A stretch of 64,000 bases of DNA from NCBI RefSeq assembly GCF_036127095.1, contig NZ_CP108006.1, positions 2,790,001 to 2,854,000 of the forward strand. Direction: 5' to 3'. The DNA comes from Streptomyces sp. NBC_00335 (GTDB lineage: Bacteria; Actinomycetota; Actinomycetes; Streptomycetales; Streptomycetaceae). A program made the translations under genes and the position numbers. Below, piece after piece: positions 51,830-59,788 of this stretch. The notes beneath the pieces were generated by a model. The model was not told the DNA's origin and searched no databases. It was given only the letters and a program-made list of their open reading frames with translations. Positions within the stretch are counted from its first letter, which is position 1. Every line of letters starts with the position of its first letter.

Positions 51830-52735
51830 TTATCCCTTCACGGCGCCGGCGGTCATGCCGCCGACGGCCTTGCGCTGGAGGAAGACGAAGATGAGCAGCA
51901 CCGGGACCGCGAAGAGCGAGGAAGCGGCCATGGTGGCGCCCCAGTCGTTGCCGAAGGCCGTCTGGAACTGGGTCAGCCACAGCGGCAGGGTCTGCGCGGT
52001 CTTCTCCTTGTGCAGGATCAGGACCATCGCGAACTCGTTCCAGGCCGTGATGAAGCCGAAGAGCGAGGTGGACATCAGGCCGGGGGCCAGCAGCGGGAAG
52101 ATCACCTTGCGGAAGGCCTGGCCGCGGGTGCAGCCGTCGATCTGGGCGGCTTCCTCCAGGGTCACCGGGACCGCGGCGATGAAGCCGCGCAGGGTCCAGA
52201 TGGTGAAGGGCAGGACCATCACGAAGTAGATCGCGGTCAGCACGCCGAGGTTGTTCAGCATCTCGGCGTCGCGGACGATCATGTACATCGCGATGACCAT
52301 GACCTCCCAGGGCGCCATCTGAGCCAGCATCACGGCGAGTACGAGGCCCTTGCGGCCCTTGAACTTCATCCGGGCGATGGCGAAGCTCGCGGCGAGGGCG
52401 ACGAGCAGGGCCAGCGCGACGGCTCCGACGGTGACGATCAGGCTGTTCGTGACGTAGGTCCAGAACAGGTCGACGCCGGTGGCCTTGGTGAAGTTGTCCA
52501 GCGTCGGGGTGAAGACGAAGACGGGGTCCTTGGAGAGGATCTCGCTGGACGGCTTGAGCGCCGAGGAGAACATCCAGTAGACGGGGAAGATGAAGAGGAG
52601 GGCCAGGAGCAGGGCGCCGATGTTCTTGGCGACGGCACCGGGGCGGATCGGCCGGCGGTTGCGCACCTGTGCGGGCTTCACGGACGGCGCGGGGTTCGCG
52701 GACGGCGCGGGCTTCGGGGCGGTGGTGGTGGTCAC
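51830..52735 (-). CDS. dasC: Chitobiose ABC transporter permease DasC
   Basis: GTG 52735 overlaps the dasB stop by 4 bp. The 301-residue protein begins with a Pro/Ala/Thr tail (APKPAPSANPAPSVKPA) with short repeats, then six membrane helices of the MalG type. The coupling loop reads VTLEEAAQIDGCTRGQAFRKV. It forms the inner-membrane channel with DasB. The ATPase (MsiK in Streptomyces) is not encoded here. Confidence 0.94.
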   Translation of the reverse strand: MTTTTAPKPAPSANPAPSVKPAQVRNRRPIRPGAVAKNIGALLLALLFIFPVYWMFSSALKPSSEILSKDPVFVFTPTLDNFTKATGVDLFWTYVTNSLIVTVGAVALALLVALAASFAIARMKFKGRKGLVLAVMLAQMAPWEVMVIAMYMIVRDAEMLNNLGVLTAIYFVMVLPFTIWTLRGFIAAVPVTLEEAAQIDGCTRGQAFRKVIFPLLAPGLMSTSLFGFITAWNEFAMVLILHKEKTAQTLPLWLTQFQTAFGNDWGATMAASSLFAVPVLLIFVFLQRKAVGGMTAGAVKG

Positions 52736-53754
52736 TGCTCCTCCTCCTGCTTCAGGATCAGACGGAAGTAGAAGGACATGACGATCACGAGCATCAGGAT
52801 CGTCAGGACGGAGATCGCCGCGGCCAGACCGTAGTGGAACTGGCTCTGGCCCTCGACGTAGGCGAAGACGGGCAGGATCTCGGAGCCCCGGTCGGGACCG
52901 CCGGCCTTCATCGCGTACACCTGGGTGAAGGCCTTGAAGACCCAGATCACCTCGAGGAACGTGGTGACGAGGAAGAACGACTTGAGGTTCGGGAAGACGA
53001 CCTTCCAGAAGGTCTGCCAGCCGTTGGCGCCGTCCATCCGGGCCGCCTCGTACAGCTCGCCGCTGACGGTGGTCAGTCCGGCGTACATGTTGAGGGCGAC
53101 GAAGGGGATCGAGCCCCAGACCACCAGGACCGTCACGATCACGAGGGTGGCGAAGCCGGTCTCGAACCAGTTGTGCTGGTCGTAGCCGGAGAAGCCGAGC
53201 GTGCGCATCAGCCAGTTCATGACGCCGAACTGCTCGTCGAACAGCCACTGGAAGACGGTCACGGAGGCGACGATCGGCATGGCCCAGGCCATCACCAGCG
53301 CCATCGACAGGACCAGGCGCATCCACTTGCCGAGCTTGTTCAGCAGGATGCCGATGAGGCTGCCGAGGATCATGATCAGCGCGACGTTGGCCGCGGTGAA
53401 GGCGAAGCTTCGGGCGACGACGGTCCAGAACTGCGAGTCGCCCAGCAGCTGGGTGTAGTTGTCCAGACCGGTGAACGGCGACTTCCGCTGGATGAACTCG
53501 ATCTTGTCGACCTTCTGGAACGACAGGATGATGTTCTTGATCAGCGGATACAGCAGCAGGCCCGCCATGCTGAGCACGGCCGGCCCGACGAGGAGGTAGG
53601 GCCACCACCCTGCCGGGAGCGACTTTCTGCCCCCGCGAGGAGACGTGGACGCTGCCCCGGCTCCGGCGGGCGGCGGCGTCTTGGCCACCCCGACGGACTT
53701 CTGTGGTGCGTCCTGTGGAGCGGAGGTCGCCGCTCCCTGGGAGTGCACGGTCAT
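52732..53754 (-). CDS. dasB: Chitobiose ABC transporter permease DasB
   Basis: The start is ATG 53754 behind GAGGAAG. The 340-residue protein has a 45-residue Ala/Pro/Ser tail and six to seven membrane helices of the MalF type. The coupling loop is SGELYEAARMDGANGWQTF. It ends KQEEEQ, where the stop overlaps dasC. Confidence 0.94.
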   Translation of the reverse strand: MTVHSQGAATSAPQDAPQKSVGVAKTPPPAGAGAASTSPRGGRKSLPAGWWPYLLVGPAVLSMAGLLLYPLIKNIILSFQKVDKIEFIQRKSPFTGLDNYTQLLGDSQFWTVVARSFAFTAANVALIMILGSLIGILLNKLGKWMRLVLSMALVMAWAMPIVASVTVFQWLFDEQFGVMNWLMRTLGFSGYDQHNWFETGFATLVIVTVLVVWGSIPFVALNMYAGLTTVSGELYEAARMDGANGWQTFWKVVFPNLKSFFLVTTFLEVIWVFKAFTQVYAMKAGGPDRGSEILPVFAYVEGQSQFHYGLAAAISVLTILMLVIVMSFYFRLILKQEEEQ

Positions 53755-53935
53755 GTCTGGCTTCCTCGCGGTTGACTGTGGCGACCCGCACCCGCTTCCC
53801 CGCTCGGAGCAGGCGGCGCTTACTTCTGTCAATGCGCGACCGGGGGCGCGGCGGGCGCTCAGGGCGCCCGCCGCACCCCCCGGTGCGATCACTACTGGTA
53901 CTGCGGTACCGCGGTACCGCAAGTGGTGCCGGGTG

Positions 53936-55213
53936 TTACTTGTTGATGCGGTTCGCGATCTCGGCGTCCGCGTCCGCGCCGGCCTTCGCCGGGTCGGTGC
54001 CGTTCAGGACCTTGGTCATGAAGTCCTTGATCGGGTTCGGCTCGGTCTCGACGTTCGCCCAGCCCGCGGTCACCGGGGTGATCTTGCCGTTGGCGCCGGC
54101 CTTGGCCATGGCCTCGGCGAAGGAGCCCGCCGGCGGGGCGAAGTTCGCGCCCACCTGGTTCGGGAGCAGCGCGCCCTTGGTCTCGGCGGCGTACTTGGTC
54201 ATCTGGTCCTTGCCTGCGGCGAGGGCCAGCCACTCCTTGGCGAGGTCCTTGTTCTTGGAGCGCTCGGCGATCGCCAGGTTCGAGCCACCGAGGAAGACGG
54301 TGCCCGGCTTGTCGGCGGTCTTGCCCGGGATCGGGAAGTAACCGAAGTCGGCTTCCTTGCCCGCGTCCTTCAGCGCCTTCTCCGCGCCGCCGGCCTCCCA
54401 GCCGAGACCGATCCAGGACGAGACGCCGCCCTTGGGAACGATGTCGACGGACTGCTGCGGGGTCGCCTCGTCCTTGTCCTTCGGGGCGGTGGAGAAGGAC
54501 TGGAGCTTCTTGTAGAAGTCCATCGCGGAAGCGGCCTGGGGGGTGGCGAGGCCACCCTTCCACTTGGCGCCGTCCTTGGTGGCGAGGTCGCCGCCCTCGT
54601 CCCAGACGAAGCCCGCGAGGACGTACCAGCTCTGGCCGGGCAGGTAGATCGGCTGCGACTTCGGGTCGGCCGCCTTCAGCTTCTCCAGACCGGCGACCCA
54701 CTCGTCGCGGGTGGTCGGCGGGGTGACGCCGGCCTTCGCGTAGGCCTTCTTGTCGTAGATGACGACGCGGTTGGCCGCGTACCACGGAGCCGAGTAGAGC
54801 TTGCCGTCGATCTCGGCCGAGGCCAGCATGCCCTTCGCCCAGGCGTCCGCTCCGAGCTTCGCCTTGTCCTTGGTCAGCTCGGCGAGGCCGCCCGTGACCG
54901 CGTAACCGGCGGTCTGGGTGTTGCCGAGCTCCAGGACGTCCGGCGGGGTGTCCTCGGAGAGGGCCGTCGTGACCTTCTCCTGGATGCCCTTCCACTGCTG
55001 CGTCTCGACCTTGACCGTGACACCGGGGTGCTTGGCCGAGAACTCGGCGTTGACCGCATCGATCCAGGCCTTCGGCGCGGAGCCGTCCATCACCCAGACG
55101 GTGATCTCCTTGGGGCCGTCGGCCTTGGCCTTACCGTCGCCGCCGTTGCCGCACGCCGCGACTCCGGCCATCATGCCAACGACACTGACCGCCACGATGA
55201 GCTTGCGCTTCAC
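53936..55213 (-). CDS. dasA: Chitobiose-binding lipoprotein DasA
   Basis: The start GTG 55213 lies behind GAGGAGGG. The 425-residue family 1 binding protein has a lipobox GVAACG (Cys near residue 21), then KEITVWVMDGSAPKAWIDAV and the sugar-pocket regions LGNTQTAGYA and WVDEGGDLA-type segment (VWDEGGDLATKDG). In S. coelicolor DasA binds N,N'-diacetylchitobiose and affects development. It is the first gene of the dasABCD operon. Confidence 0.95.
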   Translation of the reverse strand: MKRKLIVAVSVVGMMAGVAACGNGGDGKAKADGPKEITVWVMDGSAPKAWIDAVNAEFSAKHPGVTVKVETQQWKGIQEKVTTALSEDTPPDVLELGNTQTAGYAVTGGLAELTKDKAKLGADAWAKGMLASAEIDGKLYSAPWYAANRVVIYDKKAYAKAGVTPPTTRDEWVAGLEKLKAADPKSQPIYLPGQSWYVLAGFVWDEGGDLATKDGAKWKGGLATPQAASAMDFYKKLQSFSTAPKDKDEATPQQSVDIVPKGGVSSWIGLGWEAGGAEKALKDAGKEADFGYFPIPGKTADKPGTVFLGGSNLAIAERSKNKDLAKEWLALAAGKDQMTKYAAETKGALLPNQVGANFAPPAGSFAEAMAKAGANGKITPVTAGWANVETEPNPIKDFMTKVLNGTDPAKAGADADAEIANRINK

Positions 55214-55310
55214 GCCACCCTCCTCAGGGATGCTGCCTGCAACTTCCCTTGCCCGCCGCGGTGACTCAAAAAGCACCAAGTACTGCCCGTGGGGCCGGGA
55301 TCTGATCCAT

Positions 55311-55326
55311 ATTGGTGTAGACCAGT
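55311..55326. promoter_or_regulatory. dre site 1 of dasA
   Basis: ATTGGTGTAGACCAGT matches dre at 13 of 16 positions. It lies about 100 bp upstream of the dasA start in the divergent dasA/dasR region. Confidence 0.85.
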
Positions 55327-55334
55327 AGCTGGAG

Positions 55335-55350
55335 CTTGGCCTAGACCTTT
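55335..55350. promoter_or_regulatory. dre site 2 of dasA
   Basis: CTTGGCCTAGACCTTT matches the dre consensus at 11 of 16 positions. Its centre is 24 bp from that of site 1. Two dre sites in front of dasA are also known in S. coelicolor. Confidence 0.75.
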
Positions 55351-55470
55351 AGGGGTGTCAAGGGTCTAATGAGCGGGTGCTCGGTCCGTTATCGGACCGA
55401 CACCTGGGGGAGGGAGGAGGCCTGCCCTCCCTCCCGTGTCACGATGTGACCGCACATATCGGAGGAGCCG

Positions 55471-56274
55471 GTGACGGCAACGAAACTGGAGTCGGGAAGG
55501 CGGGCGGCGATGGCCACCGAAGGGGCGATCACGGAGCCGGACAGCGGGGCGGCCACCCGCACGGCACGCGTGCCCAAGTACTACCGGCTCAAGCGCCACT
55601 TGCTCGATATGACCGAAACCCTTCCACCGGGCACACCGGTGCCGCCCGAGCGCACGCTGGCGGCCGAGTTCGACACCTCCCGCACCACGGTGCGACAGGC
55701 TCTCCAGGAGCTCGTCGTCGAGGGACGGCTGGAGCGGATCCAGGGCAAGGGCACCTTCGTCGCCAAGCCGAAGGTCTCCCAGCCGCTCCAACTCTCCTCG
55801 TACACCGAGGACATGAGGGCCCAGGGCCTGGAACCCACCTCCCAGCTCCTGGACATCGGCTACGTGACGGCCGACGACACCCTCGCCGGCCTCCTCAAGA
55901 TCGCCACCGGCGGCCGGGTCCTGCGCATCGAACGCCTCCGCCTGGCCAGCGGAGAGCCGATGGCCATCGAGACCACGCACCTGTCCGCCAAGCGCTTCCC
56001 CGCGCTGCGCCGTTCGCTGGTCAAGTACACCTCCCTCTACACCGCCCTCGCCGAGGTGTACGACGTGCGCCTCGCCGAAGCGGAGGAGACCATCGAGACC
56101 TCGCTGGCCACCCCGCGCGAGGCCGGACTGCTCGGCACCGACGTCGGACTGCCGATGCTGCTGCTTTCCCGCCATTCGCTGGACACCGACGGGGAGCCCG
56201 TCGAGTGGGTGCGTTCCGTATACCGCGGCGATCGTTACAAGTTCGTCGCCCGACTCCAGCGCCCCGCCGTCTGA
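55471..56274 (+). CDS. dasR: GntR/HutC-family regulator DasR
   Basis: The protein has the GntR winged helix ([34 protein letters not shown]) and a UTRA effector domain ([29 protein letters not shown]) that binds GlcN-6-P. It closely resembles DasR, global regulator of GlcNAc uptake, antibiotic production and development. GTG 55471 is supported by GGAGG five bases upstream (267 aa). ATG 55510 would give 254 residues, the length of the S. coelicolor protein. Either is possible. Confidence 0.94.
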   Translation: MTATKLESGRRAAMATEGAITEPDSGAATRTARVPKYYRLKRHLLDMTETLPPGTPVPPERTLAAEFDTSRTTVRQALQELVVEGRLERIQGKGTFVAKPKVSQPLQLSSYTEDMRAQGLEPTSQLLDIGYVTADDTLAGLLKIATGGRVLRIERLRLASGEPMAIETTHLSAKRFPALRRSLVKYTSLYTALAEVYDVRLAEAEETIETSLATPREAGLLGTDVGLPMLLLSRHSLDTDGEPVEWVRSVYRGDRYKFVARLQRPAV

Positions 56275-56387
56275 ATCTTGTAGTTGACTCTCGTTCCGCT
56301 ATACGGACGGGGGGTTACGTCCAGCGGGCGGTCCCCCGTAGATTCCCTGCGCCATTACGCAGATGATCAACGAGGGGACGACGGATC

Positions 56388-58655
56388 ATGACGGAACCAG
56401 GACCGGAAGCAACACCGGCCGAAGCAACACGGGCCGTACGGGACGCGGCGAGTCCGGGCATCACGCCGGGCTCGCCTTCTCCATCAGGGGGCATGTCCCC
56501 CAAAGCCGTGGCCGCGTGGGTGCTCGTCGGCCTCGTGGGGGCCATCGGCTGGGGCGTGCTGGCGCTCTCGCGCGGCGAGGAGATCTCGGCCGCCTGGCTG
56601 CTCGCCGCCGCACTGGGTTCGTACGCGATCGGCTACCGCTTCTACGCGCGCTTCATCGCGAACCGCGTCCTGAAGGTGGACAAGACCCGCGCCACCCCGG
56701 CCGAACGCCTTGACAACGGTGTCGACTTCCACCCGACCGACCGACGCGTGCTTTTCGGCCATCACTTCGCCGCCATCGCCGGCGCCGGACCGCTCGTGGG
56801 TCCCGTACTCGCCTCGCAGATGGGCTACCTGCCCGGCACCATCTGGATCGTCGTCGGCGTGATCTTCGCGGGCGCCGTCCAGGACATGGTCACGCTCTTC
56901 TTCTCCACCCGGCGCAACGGCCGTTCGCTCGGCCAGATGGCCCGGGACGAGATCGGCCCGGTCGGCGGCGCCGCCGCGCTGGTCGGCGTCTTCGCCATCA
57001 TGATCATCCTGCTGGCCGTACTGGCCCTGGTCATCGTCAACGCGCTGGCGCACTCCCCGTGGGGCGTCTTCTCCATCGGCATGACCATCCCGATCGCCCT
57101 CTTCATGGGCTTCTACCTGCGCGTCCTGCGCCCGGGCAAGGTCACCGAGGTCTCCGTCGTCGGTGTCGCGCTGCTGCTGCTCGCCATCGTCGCGGGCGGC
57201 TGGGTCGCCGAGTCCTCGCTGGCGGACACCTTCACCCTGGAGAAGGAGACGCTGGTCATCTGGATGGTCGCCTACGGCTTCGTGGCGTCCGTCCTGCCGG
57301 TGTGGATGCTGCTCGCCCCGCGCGACTACCTCTCCACCTTCATGAAGGTGGGCACCATCGGGCTGCTCGCCGTGGGCGTGGTCATCGCCATGCCGACGCT
57401 GAAGATGCCCGCGGTCACCGACTTCGCCTCGCGCGGCGACGGCCCCGTCTTCGCCGGGTCGATGTTCCCGTTCGTCTTCATCACCATCGCCTGCGGAGCC
57501 CTGTCCGGCTTCCACTCCCTGGTCTCCTCGGGCACCACCCCGAAGATGATCCAGAAGGAGACCCAGGTCAGGGTCATCGGCTACGGCGCGATGCTGACCG
57601 AGTCCTTCGTCGCCATCATGGCGATCATCGCGGCCTGCATCATCGACCCGGGCCTGTACTTCGCCATCAACTCCCCCGGCGGCGTCGTCGGCGCCACCGT
57701 CGAGACGGCCTCGCAGGCCGTGACGAACTTCGGCTTCGCCATCTCCCCCGAGGCCCTCACCCAGGCCGCGAAGGACGTGGAGGAAACCAGCCTGCTGTCC
57801 CGTACGGGCGGCGCGCCGACCTTCGCCCTCGGCATGTCGGAGATCTTCTCCGCCGTGATCGGCGGCACCGCGATGAAGGCCTTCTGGTACCACTTCGCGA
57901 TCATGTTCGAGGCCCTGTTCATCCTGACCACGGTCGACGCGGGCACCCGCGTGGGCCGGTTCATGCTCCAGGACACCCTCGGCAACGTGCACAAGTCCTT
58001 CAAGGACGTCAGCTGGAAGCCGGGCGTCTGGTTCGCCAGCGCGATCGTCGTCGGCGGCTGGGGCTACTTCCTGTGGGTCGGCGTCAAGGACCCGCTGGGC
58101 GGCATCAACCAGCTCTTCCCGCTGTTCGGCATCGCGAACCAGCTCCTCGCGGCGGTCGCCCTGGCCGTCTGCACCACCCTGCTGATCAAGTCGGGCCGGC
58201 TCAAGTGGGCCTGGGTGACGGGCGTTCCGCTGGCCTGGGACCTGGCCGTCACGCTCACCGCCAGCTACCAGAAGATCTTCTCCGACAACCCGAAGATCGG
58301 CTTCTTCGCGCAGCGGGACGTCTACCAGGACGGCATCGACGCGGGCAAGGTCCTCAAGCCCGCCAAGAACATGGACGAGATGCACACCGTGGTCACCAAC
58401 GCCACGGTGGACGGCGTCCTGTCGGTGTTCTTCGCCCTGCTGATCATCATCGTGCTCGTGGACGCGGCCCGGACCTGCTTCAAGGCCATCCGCAAGCCCG
58501 AGTCCGTCACCCTGGTCGAGGTCCCGTGGACCGAGTCCAAGCTCGTCGCCCCGGCCGGGCTCATCCCGACCGCCGAGGAGCGCGCGGAGCTCGCCGCTGC
58601 CGGCCTCGACTCGGGCGGCGGCCGGGTGGAGGAGTCCGTGCGGGAACCCGCGTGA
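56388..58655 (+). CDS. cstA: CstA family carbon starvation / pyruvate-peptide transporter
   Basis: The 755-residue protein has about sixteen to eighteen membrane helices and the CstA signatures FGHHFAAIAGAGPLVGPV, GSYAIGYRFYARFIANR and SGTTPKMIQKETQVR. A hydrophilic N-terminal tail of about 35 residues is present. CstA proteins import pyruvate or peptides when carbon is scarce. It overlaps the small partner gene by 4 bp. Confidence 0.93.
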   Translation: MTEPGPEATPAEATRAVRDAASPGITPGSPSPSGGMSPKAVAAWVLVGLVGAIGWGVLALSRGEEISAAWLLAAALGSYAIGYRFYARFIANRVLKVDKTRATPAERLDNGVDFHPTDRRVLFGHHFAAIAGAGPLVGPVLASQMGYLPGTIWIVVGVIFAGAVQDMVTLFFSTRRNGRSLGQMARDEIGPVGGAAALVGVFAIMIILLAVLALVIVNALAHSPWGVFSIGMTIPIALFMGFYLRVLRPGKVTEVSVVGVALLLLAIVAGGWVAESSLADTFTLEKETLVIWMVAYGFVASVLPVWMLLAPRDYLSTFMKVGTIGLLAVGVVIAMPTLKMPAVTDFASRGDGPVFAGSMFPFVFITIACGALSGFHSLVSSGTTPKMIQKETQVRVIGYGAMLTESFVAIMAIIAACIIDPGLYFAINSPGGVVGATVETASQAVTNFGFAISPEALTQAAKDVEETSLLSRTGGAPTFALGMSEIFSAVIGGTAMKAFWYHFAIMFEALFILTTVDAGTRVGRFMLQDTLGNVHKSFKDVSWKPGVWFASAIVVGGWGYFLWVGVKDPLGGINQLFPLFGIANQLLAAVALAVCTTLLIKSGRLKWAWVTGVPLAWDLAVTLTASYQKIFSDNPKIGFFAQRDVYQDGIDAGKVLKPAKNMDEMHTVVTNATVDGVLSVFFALLIIIVLVDAARTCFKAIRKPESVTLVEVPWTESKLVAPAGLIPTAEERAELAAAGLDSGGGRVEESVREPA

Positions 58656-58849
58656 CGCGCCTGCGCCACGTGCTGGGCCGGGCCCGGTACTTCGTACGGG
58701 AGTTCTCGGGCGAGGCGGCCTACGACCGCTACGTCGCCCATGCCCGTACGCACGACCCCGACGCCGAGGTCCAGTCGCGCCGGGACTTCGAGCGGGCCCG
58801 TACGGACGCCCGCGAGGGCGATCCGCGCGAAGGGTTCCGCTGCTGCTGA
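58652..58849 (+). CDS. YbdD/YjiX family (DUF466) small protein
   Basis: GTG 58652 overlaps the cstA stop (GTGA). The 65-residue protein has the family core YDRYVAHARTHDPDAE and ends EGFRCC, close to the CPRCC-type end seen in other members. It is basic and cytosolic. Nearly all CstA genes have such a partner, thought to modulate the transporter. Confidence 0.88.
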   Translation: MTRLRHVLGRARYFVREFSGEAAYDRYVAHARTHDPDAEVQSRRDFERARTDAREGDPREGFRCC

Positions 58850-58862
58850 ACCGGTCGGCTCC

Positions 58863-58906
58863 GAGGGCCGCCGCTTTCCGTCCACCCGACGGAACGCGGC
58901 GGCCCC
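58863..58906 (+). terminator. Terminator of the cstA operon
   Basis: GAGGGCCGCCGC (58863-58874) pairs with GCGGCGGCCCCTC-type sequence (58896-58908), and an inner CCGT/ACGG pair lengthens the stem. It lies 14 bp past the small gene. Confidence 0.65.
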
Positions 58907-58935
58907 TCGTCTTGCCCTGGCGCACACTCGGAGCC

Positions 58936-59433
58936 ATGGACATCATCATCAGGACGGCGGCGCCCGCCGAATACGAAGAGCTCGGCGAGATCACCGCCCG
59001 GGCCTACCTCGACGACGGACTGCTGCACTTCTCCGAGGACGACCCCTACCTGAGCCGGCTGCGCGATGTCGCCGGCCGGGCCCCCGACGGCGAGGTGCTC
59101 GTCGCGGAGTACGAGGGCACGCTGCTCGGCGGTGTGACCTTCGCCCCTCCCGGCAGCCCGCTGTGCGATATCGCCGGCCCCGGCGAGGCGGAGTTCCGGA
59201 TGCTGGCCGTCTCCCCGGCGGCGCGCGGACGCGGCGCGGGCGAGGCCCTCGTACGGGCCTGCGTGAGCCGCGCCCGGGAGCTGGAGGGCGTGGGCCACCT
59301 GGTGCTGTCGACCACGGAGAAGATGCTCGGGGCGCACCGGATCTACGACCGGCTGGGCTTCGTACGGACGCCGGAGCGGGACTGGTACCCGGTTCCGGGC
59401 CTCCCCCTGCTCACCTACCGACTGGAGCTCTAG
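58936..59433 (+). CDS. GNAT family N-acetyltransferase
   Basis: The 165-residue protein starts at ATG 58936 behind GGAG. The acetyl-CoA loop reads LAVSPAARGRGAGEALV, and AHRIYDRLGFVRTPE closes the fold. It is a compact single-domain GNAT. Its acceptor is unknown. It ends 24 bp before the first NrdR box of nrdA. Confidence 0.86.
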   Translation: MDIIIRTAAPAEYEELGEITARAYLDDGLLHFSEDDPYLSRLRDVAGRAPDGEVLVAEYEGTLLGGVTFAPPGSPLCDIAGPGEAEFRMLAVSPAARGRGAGEALVRACVSRARELEGVGHLVLSTTEKMLGAHRIYDRLGFVRTPERDWYPVPGLPLLTYRLEL

Positions 59434-59456
59434 GGCCTACCCCCGACGAGGGAGCG

Positions 59457-59504
59457 ACACAACATGTGGGGGCTACCGCAAGCACCGGCCCCCACATGTA
59501 TGCT
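59457..59504. promoter_or_regulatory. Two NrdR boxes in front of nrdA
   Basis: ACACAACATGTGGGGG (59457-59472) and CCCCCACATGTATGCT (59489-59504) share ACATGTGGGGG in opposite orientation. Their ACATGT centres are 32 bp apart, which is three helix turns and the usual spacing for a pair of 16-bp NrdR boxes. The two also form a perfect 12-bp stem with a 14-base loop. NrdR with bound dATP would repress nrdAB here. Confidence 0.75.
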
Positions 59505-59617
59505 CATGCTCGCTGTCGTCGCAGGGGAATCCGGTGAGAATCCGGAACTGTCCCGCAACGGTATGAAATGCACCGATCCGCTCGGCGCATCCGCAAGTCC
59601 GAGGACCTGTCGACAGT
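59505..59617 (+). promoter_or_regulatory. Cobalamin riboswitch of the nrdABS operon
   Basis: The conserved adenosylcobalamin aptamer is visible: GGGGAATCCGGTGAGAATCC followed by GGAACTGTCCCGCAACGGT, then GCAAGTCCGAGGACCTGTC at the 3' side. About 170 nt separate it from the nrdA start. In S. coelicolor the same operon is switched off by B12 when the B12-dependent class II reductase can work. Near the start codon GGGAGAGCTCCC (59774-59785) could hide the ribosome site in the bound state. Confidence 0.93.
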
Positions 59618-59788
59618 GCGCCCGGCTCGACCGAACCGGGTGCAGACACGTCCGGGCCTCGCGGTTGGGCCGGTGGACGCCACGTGGCACACGCGCACGG
59701 CCCTGCCAGGCACGCGCTCCCCCACGTGCGCCCCCTCGCGCCCCGCACCAACGGTGTTCCCGGAGCCGAGCGAGGGAGAGCTCCCCCC

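Noticed and set aside
56484..58994. 836-residue minus-strand frame opposite cstA
   Set aside because: Acidic low-complexity composition with no start signal; shadow of cstA.
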